Shown piece after piece: positions 43,501 through 55,460 of a stretch of DNA of 64,000 bases. The notes under the pieces are model-generated. The model saw only the letters and a program-made list of their open reading frames with translations. It was not told the DNA's origin and made no database searches. Each line of letters opens with the position of its first letter. The first letter of the stretch is position 1. This DNA is from Iris pallida. Its lineage: Eukaryota; Streptophyta; Magnoliopsida; Asparagales; Iridaceae. Position numbers and translations under genes: made by a program. The stretch is from NCBI GenBank assembly GCA_029216955.1, contig JANAVB010042297.1, positions 1 to 64,000 of the forward strand, read 5' to 3'.

Positions 43501-46500
43501 CTAATCGTTTCTCTTTAAATTGTTTATATTTGTAGAATCTAGCATGTTTCTCTTGATTTCTTGCTACTAGCTCATATTGATATCCTTAGTTGCCTCTTAT
43601 ATAAATCTTTATGAGATTTAATTCTAGCATGCTTAGTTAATTTTCTTATTAATTCTTTTATCTAGCATGACTAGTTACTCGGCTTAAATGTTTAGTTCAC
43701 ACTTGTAGTTTATCACTCATTTTCTATTAAGTGGGACAATTTTAATCTATGCATGCTTGTTATTCTTAATCTCTATTTTATGAAGCATGCATATCACTCT
43801 TGTCCATAGGAGCTTGATTTTGATTTGAGTTAATATGTTTTTAACTCTCCGTCTTTAAAGTTTTTGAAATAGTTACTTCTTGCCGGTTTGTATTTAATAT
43901 GTCATTTTTATCTTAATCGGTATTTGTGAATATATGTGTTTAGCACAAGCTTCTTATCACTTGACAAGTATACTTTATTTTTACTTTAACCTTGTGTTCA
44001 CATAATATATTCATTATTGATTCTCATGTTTTATTTTGATTAAACCTCTTATGAATCAATTATGTCTTAGCCTAATAAAGCTTATTTATATGTGTTTTGA
44101 ATTTGTAAAAGTTTTTCAAACCTTCATTAAGGATACATGACTATATTCATTAAAATTTCCATCTCTATGTAGATCATGTATTTCTTATGTTGATATTTTT
44201 TTAATATCTTTATGCATATGAGTTAAGCTATAGTTTTATATTGACTTGAAGAGTACTTTAATATACTTGTTACCTTCATACTTGTGGTTATCTCATACTT
44301 TAGCTATTGATTCATTTGATCAAATTTGTGTATCTCTTTTTGAATCAATAAGCTTCTTCCTTAAAGCTTTCTTTCAATGATGTCCTTTTAGCTTTTTGGT
44401 TGACTTTATGGATACATATTTTTCTCTTGATTGTTGAATCTTCTCATGTATGCCTATTTATATATATACAGTTTTAACTATGTGATTCCTAACTTTTCAT
44501 ATGTATTTATTTTATCCTTTAAGTTGGGATGTTGAGAGAAATCATTTATTAGTGTCTTGTTCATGACTATTTATGAAAGTTCTTTTAAGGATCACATATT
44601 TTTGTGCCTTACCTTGTATGTTGAATTCACCTCCTTAATTAGTGCACTTTTTCTAGTTTGTATCTTATAATTTACTATGGTGCACTATGAAAGCTCTTTG
44701 AAAAATGAACTTCTTGATATCTTTAGCATTTAGCTTTCTTGATCTTAATGATCCTTCTTTGCTCATTCCTTGGGTTTATGCTTCTTTTTGAATTATTGTT
44801 GCCCAATGAGGTTTTTGTAGCACATGAGAATACATGTAATTGTTACATCGTATTTCTTATGACTTTAGCTACTATGGTTTAAGCTTTTGTGTTGAGATTT
44901 TCCCATTTATAGAGAATACACTTATTTTATAATGGCTATAGTATTTTGCATTCTCTAGATCGATCTATCATTTCTTTATCTTGGTAAATCTCAATACTTG
45001 GCAAGAGATTTATTTTATTATGTTTTCATGAGTATCTCTTTTGGCCTATAATTGATAAGAGTATAATTCTTTTATTTTGTTATCTTATACTCTTATCCTT
45101 GCTTAATAAAGAATCTACAAATTATTTTGATCATTCAAAATGTATTATACTTATTGAGAACTCTTTGCTTAAGCAAGTATTTTTAGTGTTAGTGACTTAA
45201 GATTTAATGAGCACATTTTTCTTGTATGGCCTACCTCATTAATCTTAATTAGTTATGTAGCCTGCTTATTTATGATATATTGTTAAGCTATATAATTTGG
45301 TTCACTTCCACTCATCTAGCTATTGTTTTTCTTTTCAATCTATATATGATATGCTAGTTTACGTAAACAAGATCTGTGATTCTTCTAAATGTAATTTGTA
45401 TCCTATTTTAGATGCATATGTTTGCTCTCTAAAACTAGTTTTACAAATTCTTGACTATATCTTGTTTCTCTTGGAGGTTTGTGATTCCTTTCTTTAAGTC
45501 TCCTTTCATATTAGTCATTAGCAAGTATCTCTTAAATTTCTCTCACTTTTGAGTCATGATTCATCATATTATCATTTACATCTCTTTTTGATTATGTTTG
45601 CAATCATTTAAATGAGAATGACTCTTTTCCATATTTTTTATTGTTTTATGAGATTTTATCATAAATATGGATTTGGGATTTTCTTTATGAGATTTGTTGG
45701 ATCATGTTTAATTTGGTTATTTTTATTGATAAAGATCCTAATGGTTGAGTTGTCCTATATTATCTTATTATATAATTATCAAACTAATTTATTACTCTAC
45801 TTTGATTACTCATGGATTGCCACATATGGGCCTTTGCTATTTGAACTTTATGGTTATTATTTACCATTAGCAAGGTTTGGATTTTACCCGTTGATGGGTA
45901 CATATATGGTGAAACATACCTAGTCCATGTAAGGTAATAAATTGGTTGATTCTTTCTTAATTAGATAATCATGGACATGATGTTTGAGTTTTATTTTATT
46001 TTTATTTTGAGCTATATGTCTATCATGATTGTTCTTAATTGTCTTTATTCTTTTTCATGATGACATTGTCTCAAAGGATAAGATACATTGATCTATCATA
46101 TTTAAATATGAGATCCTTCTATATAGATTAATGTATGCCATCTTTTGATTATACGTGCTTAATTGGAATATTTTTGATTTCTTTTCATCTTTAGCGGCTA
46201 TTAATTGGATATCTTCTCTTGACTAAAGATGACATTATTCGTCTTTTGACGATATTGTAGCCTTATATGCATTGAGCAAGGGGGAGAAATCCATAGTTGA
46301 TTTACCCTTAGATCTTGTAGTTATCTATTTTATGCTATAAGCGCTTTGGAACTATATACGCATATTTTGAGGGGAGCAAATCAATTGATTCAATTTATTT
46401 ATACCCTTTAATATGTCGTATACCTAGTTCATCATGGACCCATATTTTCTTCTATTTAATATCTTATTGATTGAGGTCATGATATTTTTATTTTGAAGGG

Positions 46501-47555
46501 TTTATGAGAGTGTATGTAATTATCCTTATTATCTTATCTCTCTTTCATATGGGTTAAATATGTCATCTTGCTAATATTAATTTTCAGATCTTATCTTGAT
46601 GAATATTATGCTTTCGTTGATTTGGCTTTTCTTTCATGCTTAATTGATTTGGCTTTCCTTGTTGAGGACTTATCCAAAATTTATGATTTTTATCTACTTT
46701 GGTAGTACTTTGAGGGGGAGCATTCAAGTAGACTGAATTTCTCCTTCTCAAGTATTTTTCTCCTTTACCTTCATGTTTATCTAAAGGGTATTCATATAGC
46801 ATGATAAGGTAATTGAGTTCAAATGCATGAACTTGGATAAGCATATAGATCTTGCAAATAATGAGATTACTTTATATCAATTGCAATATTTTACATTGAT
46901 CATTCTTTATTTTTTCCACTATTTATTTGTGGACAATTATGATTATTAATGGTTTCTTTGATCAATGTTTCAAGTTTGCATCTTTTCAATTGGTATCAAG
47001 TTATTTAATTTCATATCTCAATTGGTATCTATTAGTTGCAATTATCTATTCCTCATGGCTTTTGTTTGAAATCCTTTATTTCATAGTTCTCTTCCAAAAC
47101 TGGAGCAATATTTCATATCCTATTGTGTTTTGGATTTATTCCTTGGATTTCAAGTTGGTAAACTACTTATTTCTTGTTTTTCAAATACTTTTAGTTTTAC
47201 CAACCATATTGTGTTTTGACAAGCAATTTTTTATTTAGTACTCTACATTTGGTATGTAGTTTTTATACACTTGTCTTTACCCACTTCTCCCATTGTTTTT
47301 TATTAGTATATCTTAATCATGATTGTCTATAAGTTCCCCATGCTCTGATTTCTATGCTTGAGATTGATTTCATTTTATCTCTTAGTACGGGGGAGCCTAT
47401 TTTTGATCATGTCAAAGGGGGAGAAGTAAGTTTAAGTATGTATTTATAAGTAATCTAAGTAGTATGCTTTTAGTGATATTGCTTATATCTTTTGTATATT
47501 AGTGATACATGCATCTATTGTGTTCATACTAAACTTAACCGATTTGCCATAATCA
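43501..47555 (+). other. SIRE-2 non-coding T-rich interior
   Basis: About 4 kb of T-rich plus-strand sequence without recognisable protein homology. The ORFs in it (45297-45497, 45612-45923, 46927-47238) encode only hydrophobic strings expected from T-rich DNA. PPT-like GGGGGAG tracts recur at about 46280, 46714, 47389 and 47418. Confidence 0.75.
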
Positions 47556-47568
47556 AAAAGGGGGAGAT
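47556..47568 (+). other. SIRE-2 polypurine tract
   Basis: AAAAAGGGGGAGAT immediately before the 3' LTR; the standard plus-strand primer of copia elements. Confidence 0.88.
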
Positions 47569-49216
47569 TGTTAGCCCAATGATTGTATCATATTTTGAAT
47601 ATGGTTAATATGTTAAGTTTAGCATTTCATTATCACTAATCTTTATACTATCGCTATAGCATTTCTACTTATACTTATACCTTTGGTGATATGTGTCTAT
47701 TGGTTTACTATTAGTGATATGAGTTTTTATTATATATATGTTAAATTTAATTGAGCTACCAAAATCAGAACTATGTTTTGATTATGGTTATTCAATTAAG
47801 TTTAACATTATGATATCACTAATATTTATGCTATCACTATAGTATTGATACTTAAACTTCGCATAGCCCTAATGTACTTTTATCTTATCATTCTTGCTAC
47901 ATGTATATTGCTTTGTTCGTCTAACATGTATTTGCAGAAAAGCAATTAGCAAGATCAATGTGGACATATGCAATGCAATGAAGAAATTATGGTGGGCCAA
48001 AGACGACGGATCCCACAAGATTTCTCTGAACCACCCGACGACATCTCCGGAGCCACGTACTCGGAGGTTCCGCTGCCCGGTCAGCGGACGGGGGTAGAGG
48101 GGGCAGCGCCCCTCTTCGGGGGTTCGGGGGCGAAGCCCCGAAAGATATTCAGTTTTCGCAAACTAGATATCTTTGGACAGCTGCCGCCAAGGGAAAAGCC
48201 AGCACCTATCAAAGGAAGAAGCCAAGCCATGCCTTCATCATTTCAAGAATCTGAAGAAGCCTGCACCTGCTACAGTATATCTGGAGTCTGTAATGAGTCT
48301 TAGGAATAATTGTAAACACAAGAAATGGATGGCAAAATCGAAAGCTAGGGTAGAAACCAGCCCAGGATCATTTTCGGATGAAAACCGGCATACCGACGGT
48401 ATACCGGTGCATACCGGCGGTATACCAATTTTGTTCACAGAAAGTTTCTGTCCACAAAATCGGCATACCGACAGTATACCGGATTATACCGACGGTATAC
48501 CGGTTCAGTAACGTTGAAATTCCAACGGTCGGATTTCGAGCATTTAATGATCCCAACGGCTATATTTCTAGCCGTTGTAAATCCAGACCGGCATACCGAC
48601 GGTATACCGGTTCATACCGGCGGTATGCCGGTCGCTGACTGAAAAGTTGCCTTTGGCTCTTTTCAATGCTTTGGTTATAAATAGCCTTGAACCCCTTCAT
48701 TCAAGGTTGATGCTTTGAGCCTAAAAATTTTTAAACCACCAAAGTCTATCCACAAACAACTCTACAAAGCTTTCATTTGCCATCCACAAATTGTGTTAGA
48801 GTTATTGAGTTGAAAAGTATGATCTTCATCCTATTGTAAGGAGATCAAAACCTATTGTGAAAGGTTGAAGTTGGAGAGTCTTCGTATCCAAACTCTCGGT
48901 TGAAGTTGGGGAGTCTTCGTATCCAAACTCTCGGTTGAAGTCGGAGAGGCCTTCGGATTAAAGCTCTCGTGTAAGAAGTTGGCGAGTTCTTCGGATCCAA
49001 ACTCGTGTGTAACTATTTGCTCAAATAGTGGATTAAAGTCGGAGAGAGTTCCGGGACTGGAGTGCCTCTTGGGAGGATACCAGGATATATCGTGTGTCGG
49101 TATTGTTATTGATTCTTCTCTTGCACTTATATTTTTAAATTGCCCATTAACTTGTGCTAAGTGCTTGATTAGTTAGCGTGACCCTATTCACCCTCCCCCC
49201 CTCTAGGGTTCCTACA
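47569..49216 (+). repeat. SIRE-2 3' LTR
   Basis: 1648 bp, highly similar to the 5' LTR. It has one fewer 35-bp unit and a different number of CATACCG motifs (48385-48640). TATA at 48676-48683; ends CCTACA. Confidence 0.93.
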
Positions 49217-49221
49217 CTACC
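49217..49221. repeat. Right TSD of SIRE-2 (CTACC)
   Basis: Matches 40878-40882. Removing 40883-49221 restores the TatB protease reading GRSYPIGK. Confidence 0.95.
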
Positions 49222-50680
49222 CGATCGGGAAGATTAGCCTGAAGTGCCAAATTGGCGATCTCCAGTCAGAAGTAACCTGTTACGTCATAGATGCGGACAC
49301 TTCTTACAACATCCTCTTGGGGCGCCCTTGGATACACGATTATATGATCGTGCCTTCCATGCTGCACCAGTGCTTTAAGTATGTCGACAAACACGGCTTT
49401 GTGAGGACAGAGTTTGTCGACATCGATCCCTTCAAATGAGTCGAATCCTACTACTCGGATTCCTGCTTATACGAGAAGTCGAAGAGACACCTGGATGAAG
49501 AGGTACAGGCTCGAACTGAGACGGCCTCAGGATCAGAAGAACCTCTAACGATCCACCTTCAAGCTCTTAAACCTGGCAAGTCCGCACCCCTTACGGCCGC
49601 TCTGCGTAAGGACGCAATCAGCCTCTCGGTACAAGAAGGGCAAATGATAATCCGGCTGCCAAGGTCCGGCCAAGCGCCGATACCCACAACGGAGCCACTA
49701 ACAATCAGACTACCAAAAGTCGGCCAACCACAAACAGAGAAGCTCAATCCCTCTGACAAGCCAATGACGATACGCCTTCCCAAGAAGAATCGTCACCCTG
49801 ATGCAAAGTCGGGGGCTTCTAGCGAGCCAACAACTCCCCGTCCAGCATCGAGTACCAAACTGGGGGTCACTAGTTTGCCAATGACTCCACGTTCTGCTCC
49901 ACCAGCAGAACCCCTGATGATCAAGCTGCCCAAGTCATCCTCTCAGTCTTCATTTATACAGGGGTGGCCGAAGAAGAACCAGAAATGGCCAAGTATGTGG
50001 CTGCTCATACTGACGTTCCATCCGCAGATGATGTAATCCCGCTAGAAAAGATACCTTACTTCATCAATAAAGGGCTATCTTTGAACTATCTCAAGCTTAA
50101 TAAGCTTTGTACAATATATGCTATGGAATACGGTATAGGCACTCACCTACACACACAGGTGACAAATGTTCACACCGCAAACCAGCTTACTCCAGTGGAA
50201 GATGCTTACCGCATAATCGAGGGAGGGGACCATCCATCATCTTCGGCCGGAAGGACGACCCACAGCCCTTCACCATAGAGAAGGTCGTTCTCGAATCAGA
50301 TGCCGGAAGACTGTCTCTTTATCTGTATAGCCCCCGATCCAAATATCTCATACAAAAATAGGGATATGATCTGGAAACTATGCCAGGCTTAAACTACGGC
50401 ACCGGTCAACGATTACCTTTAAAGTCGCCTGTCCCGGCTGGGAAACCACGAGATTACTACAACAAAACCAGATGTGGGCTAGGTTATGTCACACCCCGAT
50501 AACCCCTAAAAGCTCAGACGAGGAATGCGATTGGCATTCACAATCAACCGGATCACCCACTTCCAATTCAGATGTCAGCATTGGGGACATGCTCAGGCAA
50601 GTCTGGTCCATCAATATGGCATTCGCCGACGCTTACGAAGAAGATAAAGACATTCCTAAAATCCTCGAGTTAGATCCGTA
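49222..50680 (+). pseudogene. TatB protease remainder and linker to RT
   Basis: Resumes the protease (IGKISLKCQIGDLQSEVTCY, YNILLGRPWIHDYMIV) with a stop near 49438, then a proline-rich linker with five copies of a LTIRLPK-like unit (49540-49935). 49964-50278 reads EMAKYVAAHTDVPSADDVIP. Near 50365-50490 a Gly-containing stretch (MPGLNYGTGQRLPLKS, RCGLGYVTP) recalls the G-patch-like segment described for some Tat polyproteins; that assignment is weak. Several frame changes. Confidence 0.75.
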
Positions 50681-50689
50681 GGCCCAACA

Positions 50690-52284
50690 GCTAGATGCAC
50701 AATGGGAAAAGCGGTTTGAACAGAGAGAACCTCCTACAGAAGATGAGGTTATACAGGTCGACCTTGGCAGCGAATCTTCTCCAAAACTAATCTTCGTCAG
50801 TAAAAGCCTAACAGACGAAGAGCGAGAATCGCTACTGGGACTTGTCAAAGAATATATTGATGTGTTCGCCTGGAGCTACGAAGACATGCCAGGACTAAAC
50901 CCCCGAAGTTGCCCTTCACAAGTTCAATATTCGGCCAGATGCAAAGCCAGTCAAACAACAACAGCGACGCTTCCGCCCGGGCATCATGGATGCGATCGAA
51001 GCCGAAGTCAACAAACTGATAGCCAGTGGCTTCATTCGTGAGGAACAACACCTGACTGGGTCGCCAACATAGTTCCGGTCCTCAAGAAGAATGGGAAGAT
51101 TCGAATCTGCATCGACTTCCGCAATCTGAACGAGGCATGTCCCAAAGATGAATTTCTCCTCCCTATCACAGACATCATGATCGACAACACATGCGGCTTC
51201 GAACGCATGTCATTCATGGATGGCTTCTCGGGGTACAACCAAATCAAGATGTCTCCTGACGACGAGAAGCATACATCATTCTGAACACCGATTGGCACAT
51301 ACTGCTATACAGTCATGCCTTTCGGTTTAAAGAATGCTGGTGCCACATATCAAAGAGCCATGAGTATCATCTTCAGAGACCACTTGTGCAAGACTGTGGT
51401 GTGTTGTTGATGATATCGCCGTCAAGAGTCGCTATAAGGGAGACCATCTGCAGGATCTGAGGACGGTATTCGACCTGATGCGAGCGCACAACCTTAAGAT
51501 GAATCCCACAAAATCCTTCTTGGGCGTATCCAGCAGAAAATTCCTGGATTTTATTATTACTGCCCAGGGAATTCATGTAGATCCAGAGAAGACGAAGGCA
51601 ATTATGGAGATGGGGCCCCCGAGAAATCTTCGCGAACTCAGAGGCCTTCAAGGGAGGCTAGCTTACATCAGGAGGTTCATTTCTAAACTCGGGCGATGTC
51701 GGCCATTCACCCATCTTATGAAGAAAGGCGCCTCGTTCGTATGGGATGAAGAATGCCAACGTGCCTTCGACAGCATAAAAGTATACTTGTCGAACCCACC
51801 AGTCCTGGTGGCCCCTGTTGCTGGAAAACCATTCTTGCTATATGTACGAGCAATGGAGCATTCCCTCGGTGCTCTGCTGGCACAAAACAACGATGCGGGC
51901 CATGAACAAGCTATATTACCTCAGCCGAATGATGATTGGGCCAGAGCACCGATACACCACCGTGGAGAAGGAATGCCTCGCCCTGGTGTTCGCCATTCAA
52001 AAGACGCGGCACTATGTCACAGGACAAACCATACATATGATCTCACGAGTCAACCCTCTCAGTGTCCTCATGACTAAACCAGGGGCACTCAGCTCCCGCC
52101 TCGCCACATGGGCAATACTGCTGTCCCCCTATCATATGATCTTCGTCCCGCAAAAGGCTGTTAAAGGTCAAGCTCTGGCAGACTTTTTAGTAGCCCACTC
52201 AGGCTCGGAGTCATCCAGAATATATGAGGGAATCCCAGATGAGGTCGCCGACTCGCATGCAACCTCTCACGATGATATATAGGG
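50690..52284 (+). pseudogene. TatB reverse transcriptase and RNase H
   Basis: Gypsy RT in several frames: DVFAWSYEDMPGLN at about 50850; PVKQQQRRFRPGIMDAIEAE; NGKIRICIDFRNLNEACPKD at about 51090; [40 protein letters not shown]. The polymerase active site near 51400-51420 has lost a base, so VDDIAVKS is out of frame. 51478-52077 gives the RT thumb and RNase H start (GLQGRLAYIRRFISKLGRCR, FLLYVRAMEHSLGALLAQ), and 51900-52282 the RNase H end (HRYTTVEKECLALVFAIQKT, QALADFLVAH). Confidence 0.9.
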
Positions 52285-52285
52285 A

Positions 52286-52800
52286 ATGTTCTTCGACGGC
52301 GCCTCAAGGACCGGACCTAAGGGCAACATCGTCGTCGAAATTGGGGTGGTGCTGGTTTCTCCTTCCGGATTGGTGATCAATCGTGCTTACTCCCTCACAC
52401 AGCCCTGCTCTAACAATGTGGTCGAGTACAACGCTTTGGTCATTGGCCTCCAACTTGCAAGAGAGGGGGTAGAATATCTTGAAGCATACGGCGATTCGCA
52501 GTTAATCGTCAATCAGATCCGGGGTTCATACGAAGTCCACCATAAAGACATGATCCCCTATCACCAAATAGCGATCAATATTATTTCCTCATTTGAGGGA
52601 TTCTTCATCGAACACGTTCCTAGACTCCAAAATATCGAAGCCGATGCCTTAGCTAGCCTTGCCGCTTCCCTAGCGGTTCCAAACTATGCTCATCAATCCG
52701 TAGATGTGATAGGCCATGAGCTGGTCTATCCCAAGAACAATATTCAGTTCGTGGCGAGTTATTCCGCTCAGACGATCGATGAAGCGCCAGACTGGAGACA
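52286..52800 (+). pseudogene. TatB second (plant-type) RNase H
   Basis: In an open frame of 335 codons (52286-53293). It shows FFDGAS with the first catalytic D, NNVVEYNALVIGL with E, AYGDSQLIVNQI with D and EADALASLAA with the last D. All four acidic residues are therefore present. A second RNase H after the RT-linked one is the hallmark of Tat elements. It is thought to help degrade RNA during reverse transcription. The frame runs on into the integrase linker. Confidence 0.9.
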
Positions 52801-54034
52801 ACCATTCATAGACTTCGTAGTCTACGACATCCTGTCCGAGAATCCAAAGGAAGCCACTTCCATCAGAAGGCGTTCTCTCAGATTCTTCTACGATACAGAG
52901 ACAAAAATATTGTATCGCCGATCCTACGATGGATTATTACTGCGATGTCTGTCAAACGTAGAAGCCAAAGAAGCCATACGCGAAGCTCATGACGGTATCT
53001 GTGGGGCGCCCAAAACTGCAAGACCGTCTTCGCCGAATGGGCTACTATTAGCCCACGATGGTAGCAGATGTAATAGACTATGCAAGAAAGTGCAAAGCCT
53101 GCTAAGTCCATGGACTTCATCTACCAACCATCCGAATTTCTACATCCGACAGTGGCGTCCTGGCCATTCGAAGCATGGGGAATGGATATCATTGGTCCGA
53201 TCGCTCCACCTTCTTTCCGAGGACATCGCTTCATACTCGCAATTACGGATTACTTCTCCAAATGGGCGGAAGCTGTCCCGCTTGCAGAAGTAAAGACTTC
53301 AAACATGATCAGCTTCCTCAAGCATCATGTCATCTATCGTTCGGACTGCCCCGAAGGATCATTCACGATAATGGTCCGTAGTTTGCAAGCCACGCCTTCT
53401 ATCGGTTCTGCGACAAGCACCGTATCCAGGATATTGCTTCAACACCATACAATCCAGCAGCGAATGGGTTGCAGAAGCATTCAACAAAACAACCATCAAA
53501 CTTTTCAAGAAGTTCGTATCGTCCAACAAACGCGACTGGAACGAGAAGCTTGGTGAGTGCTTATGGGCGTACCGTACCACAGTCCGAACAGCCACTGGGA
53601 ATACGCCATTTTCCCTGGTATACGGGAGTGAGGCAGTCCTCCCATTGGAGACTCAAATCCCCTCGCTCTGCATTGCCCTTACTTACCAATTGACGACGGA
53701 TGATAACTACCGTCGTCGGCAACAAGAGTTGGAAGCCTTAGATGAAAAGCGTCTCCTGGCTCAGCAACGGATCGAGCTATACCAAGCACGCATCTTCGAA
53801 GCCTTCAACAAGAAGGTGAAGATCAGAACATTCCAAGTGGGCGATCTCGTTCTGGCAGTTCGGAGGCCGATGGTTATGACTCACAAGACCGCCGGCAAGT
53901 TCCAACCAAAGTGGAAAGGCCCATTTATCATTGAGGCTGTATTCTCCAACGGTGCTTACCGCCTCGTAAAACAAAACGGAGACTTGCTCATGCTGCCCGT
54001 CAACGGCAAGTTCCTGAAGAAATATTATGTCTAA
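52801..54034 (+). pseudogene. TatB integrase
   Basis: The amino-terminal zinc region is read at about 52960-53100 (EAIREAHDGICGA…). The catalytic core starts in 53080-53556 (WPFEAWGMDIIGPIAPPSFR with the first D, ITDYFSKWAEAVPLAEVKT). A frameshift near 53360 moves the second D segment (IIHDNGP) and the NGLAEAFNK segment with the catalytic E to other frames. 53645-54034 is the carboxy-terminal domain (FQVGDLVLAVRRP, KWKGPFIIEAVFSNGAYRLV), ending KYYV. TatA keeps only the last dozen codons of this gene. Confidence 0.9.
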
Positions 54035-55190
54035 ACAATATTTCCCAGATTATCGAGTCATGTACCTGCTGGTACCGCTGAACTCACATTCATGATTCCA
54101 GATTATCGAGTCATGTACCCGCTGGTACCGTTGAACTCACATTCATGATTCTAGATTATCGAGTCATGTACCCGCTGGTACCGCTGAACTCACATTCATA
54201 ATTCCCAGATTATCGAGTCATGTACCCGCTGGTACCGCTGAACTCACATTCCCAAAATTCTAGATTATCGAGTTATGTACCCGCAGGTGCCTCTGAACTC
54301 ACATTTACAATCTCCCAGATTATCGAGTTATGTACCCGCAGGTGCCTCTGAACTCACATTCCGGTCACTCTTTCAGATAGTAAGTCATGTATGACCATAC
54401 CTCTGAACGTTTTTCCTGAAAGAGCTCCTTCCTCATGATCCACTACCCGCACTCCCAGTGTACAAAAAGGGTAACAGATCCACGAATTTCCAAGACAACC
54501 ATGTCGATGTTACCTCAGAGTCGTTTCACTCCCGCCAAAAACAAATTACCCCTCTACATAGAACATCCATGTCCTCATTACCTCTGAGTCGCTCTATGTA
54601 CCCCCCTTCATTGAGCCCGCTCCTGCCATGTCCTCATTACCTCTGAGTGGGAAGGCTCCGTCGAAGAAACCTTCATGCTTGCCATGTCCTCATTACCTCT
54701 GAGTAAGTATGGTGATTCCCTTTCGACTTATTATCCGTACATAGAACTTGAGTACGCCAAGGATAATAGGTCCACAAATATCCTCCGTTGAGTCCACTCC
54801 TGCCATGTCCTCATTACCTCTGAGTAGGAAGGCTCCGTGGTAAAACCCTCATGCTTGCCATGTCCTCATTACCTCTGAGTAAGTATGTCGGTTCCCTTTT
54901 ATCCTATTATCCGTATCCTAAGCCAGGGTACGCCAAGGATAATAGGCCCACAAATATCCTTTGCTAAGTTTCTTGGTACAGGCCCATCATTTCTCATCAT
55001 GCCCCGGGAGCCCAGCTGCTCCATGGCATTCTCTCTCCCGATATCCGGAACGTCCATGATCACCTTGCCGTAGAATTGTTCTAGGTATTTCCAATCAAAC
55101 TTGTTATCCGTACCTAAAACCAAGGTATGCCAAAGGTAACAGGTCCACAAATAAGTCTCCATTCGGGGCAAATGCCACCATCACACCACA
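54035..55190 (+). repeat. TatB repeat-rich tail
   Basis: Same repeat classes as in TatA, plus strand: six to seven units with ATTATCGAGTCATGTACCCG and GGTACCGCTGAACTCACATT (54040-54400); ATGTCCTCATTACCTCTGAG at least five times (54565-54880); and three hairpin units (54728, 54901, 55098). No protein is encoded. Confidence 0.9.
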
Positions 55191-55460
55191 AGCACAACAA
55201 GCAGTACAAATAAAGGGTAAAATAAAACATACTCTTTTATTTTGAAGCCAAAAAGCATTACATGTTTTGGGACCACGTTCCTCTCAAAAAGAAAAGAAAA
55301 AAACAGAAACAAAAAGAGAAAAAGGCCGACTATAGTTCGGCATTACACAATTCCAGGAGGCAGTTTCTCACCAAGGTGGTCCCCCGCTCAAGCCACTGTC
55401 TAGCTCGGCGTTCAGCCTCCTTGGACAACTGCTCCGTATCATCCAAGTCCATGAGTGCCG
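55191..55460 (-). other. Probable 3' untranslated region of the antisense gene
   Basis: Non-coding stretch downstream of the antisense ORF. A minus-strand AATAAA lies at 55236-55241 (in CAAAATAAAAGAG), a candidate poly(A) signal about 220 nt after the last open codons. Confidence 0.45.

Larger units (their letters stand above)
40883..49216 (+). mobile_element. SIRE-2: non-autonomous SIRE-like copia element
   Basis: 8334 bp with LTRs of 1674 and 1648 bp (TGTTAG…CCTACA), CTACC duplications, a tRNA-iMet-like PBS and a strong PPT. The 5.0-kb interior has only a decayed gag fragment; protease, integrase and RT are absent. PBS type, PPT (AAAAAGGGGGAGAT) and the gag remnant suggest descent from a SIRE-type element. 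It would depend on enzymes of another element. Confidence 0.92.

Noticed and set aside
45297..47238. Apparent membrane proteins in the SIRE-2 interior
   Set aside because: Hydrophobic codons are the automatic product of T-rich DNA; no conserved motif and no homology that I recognise.
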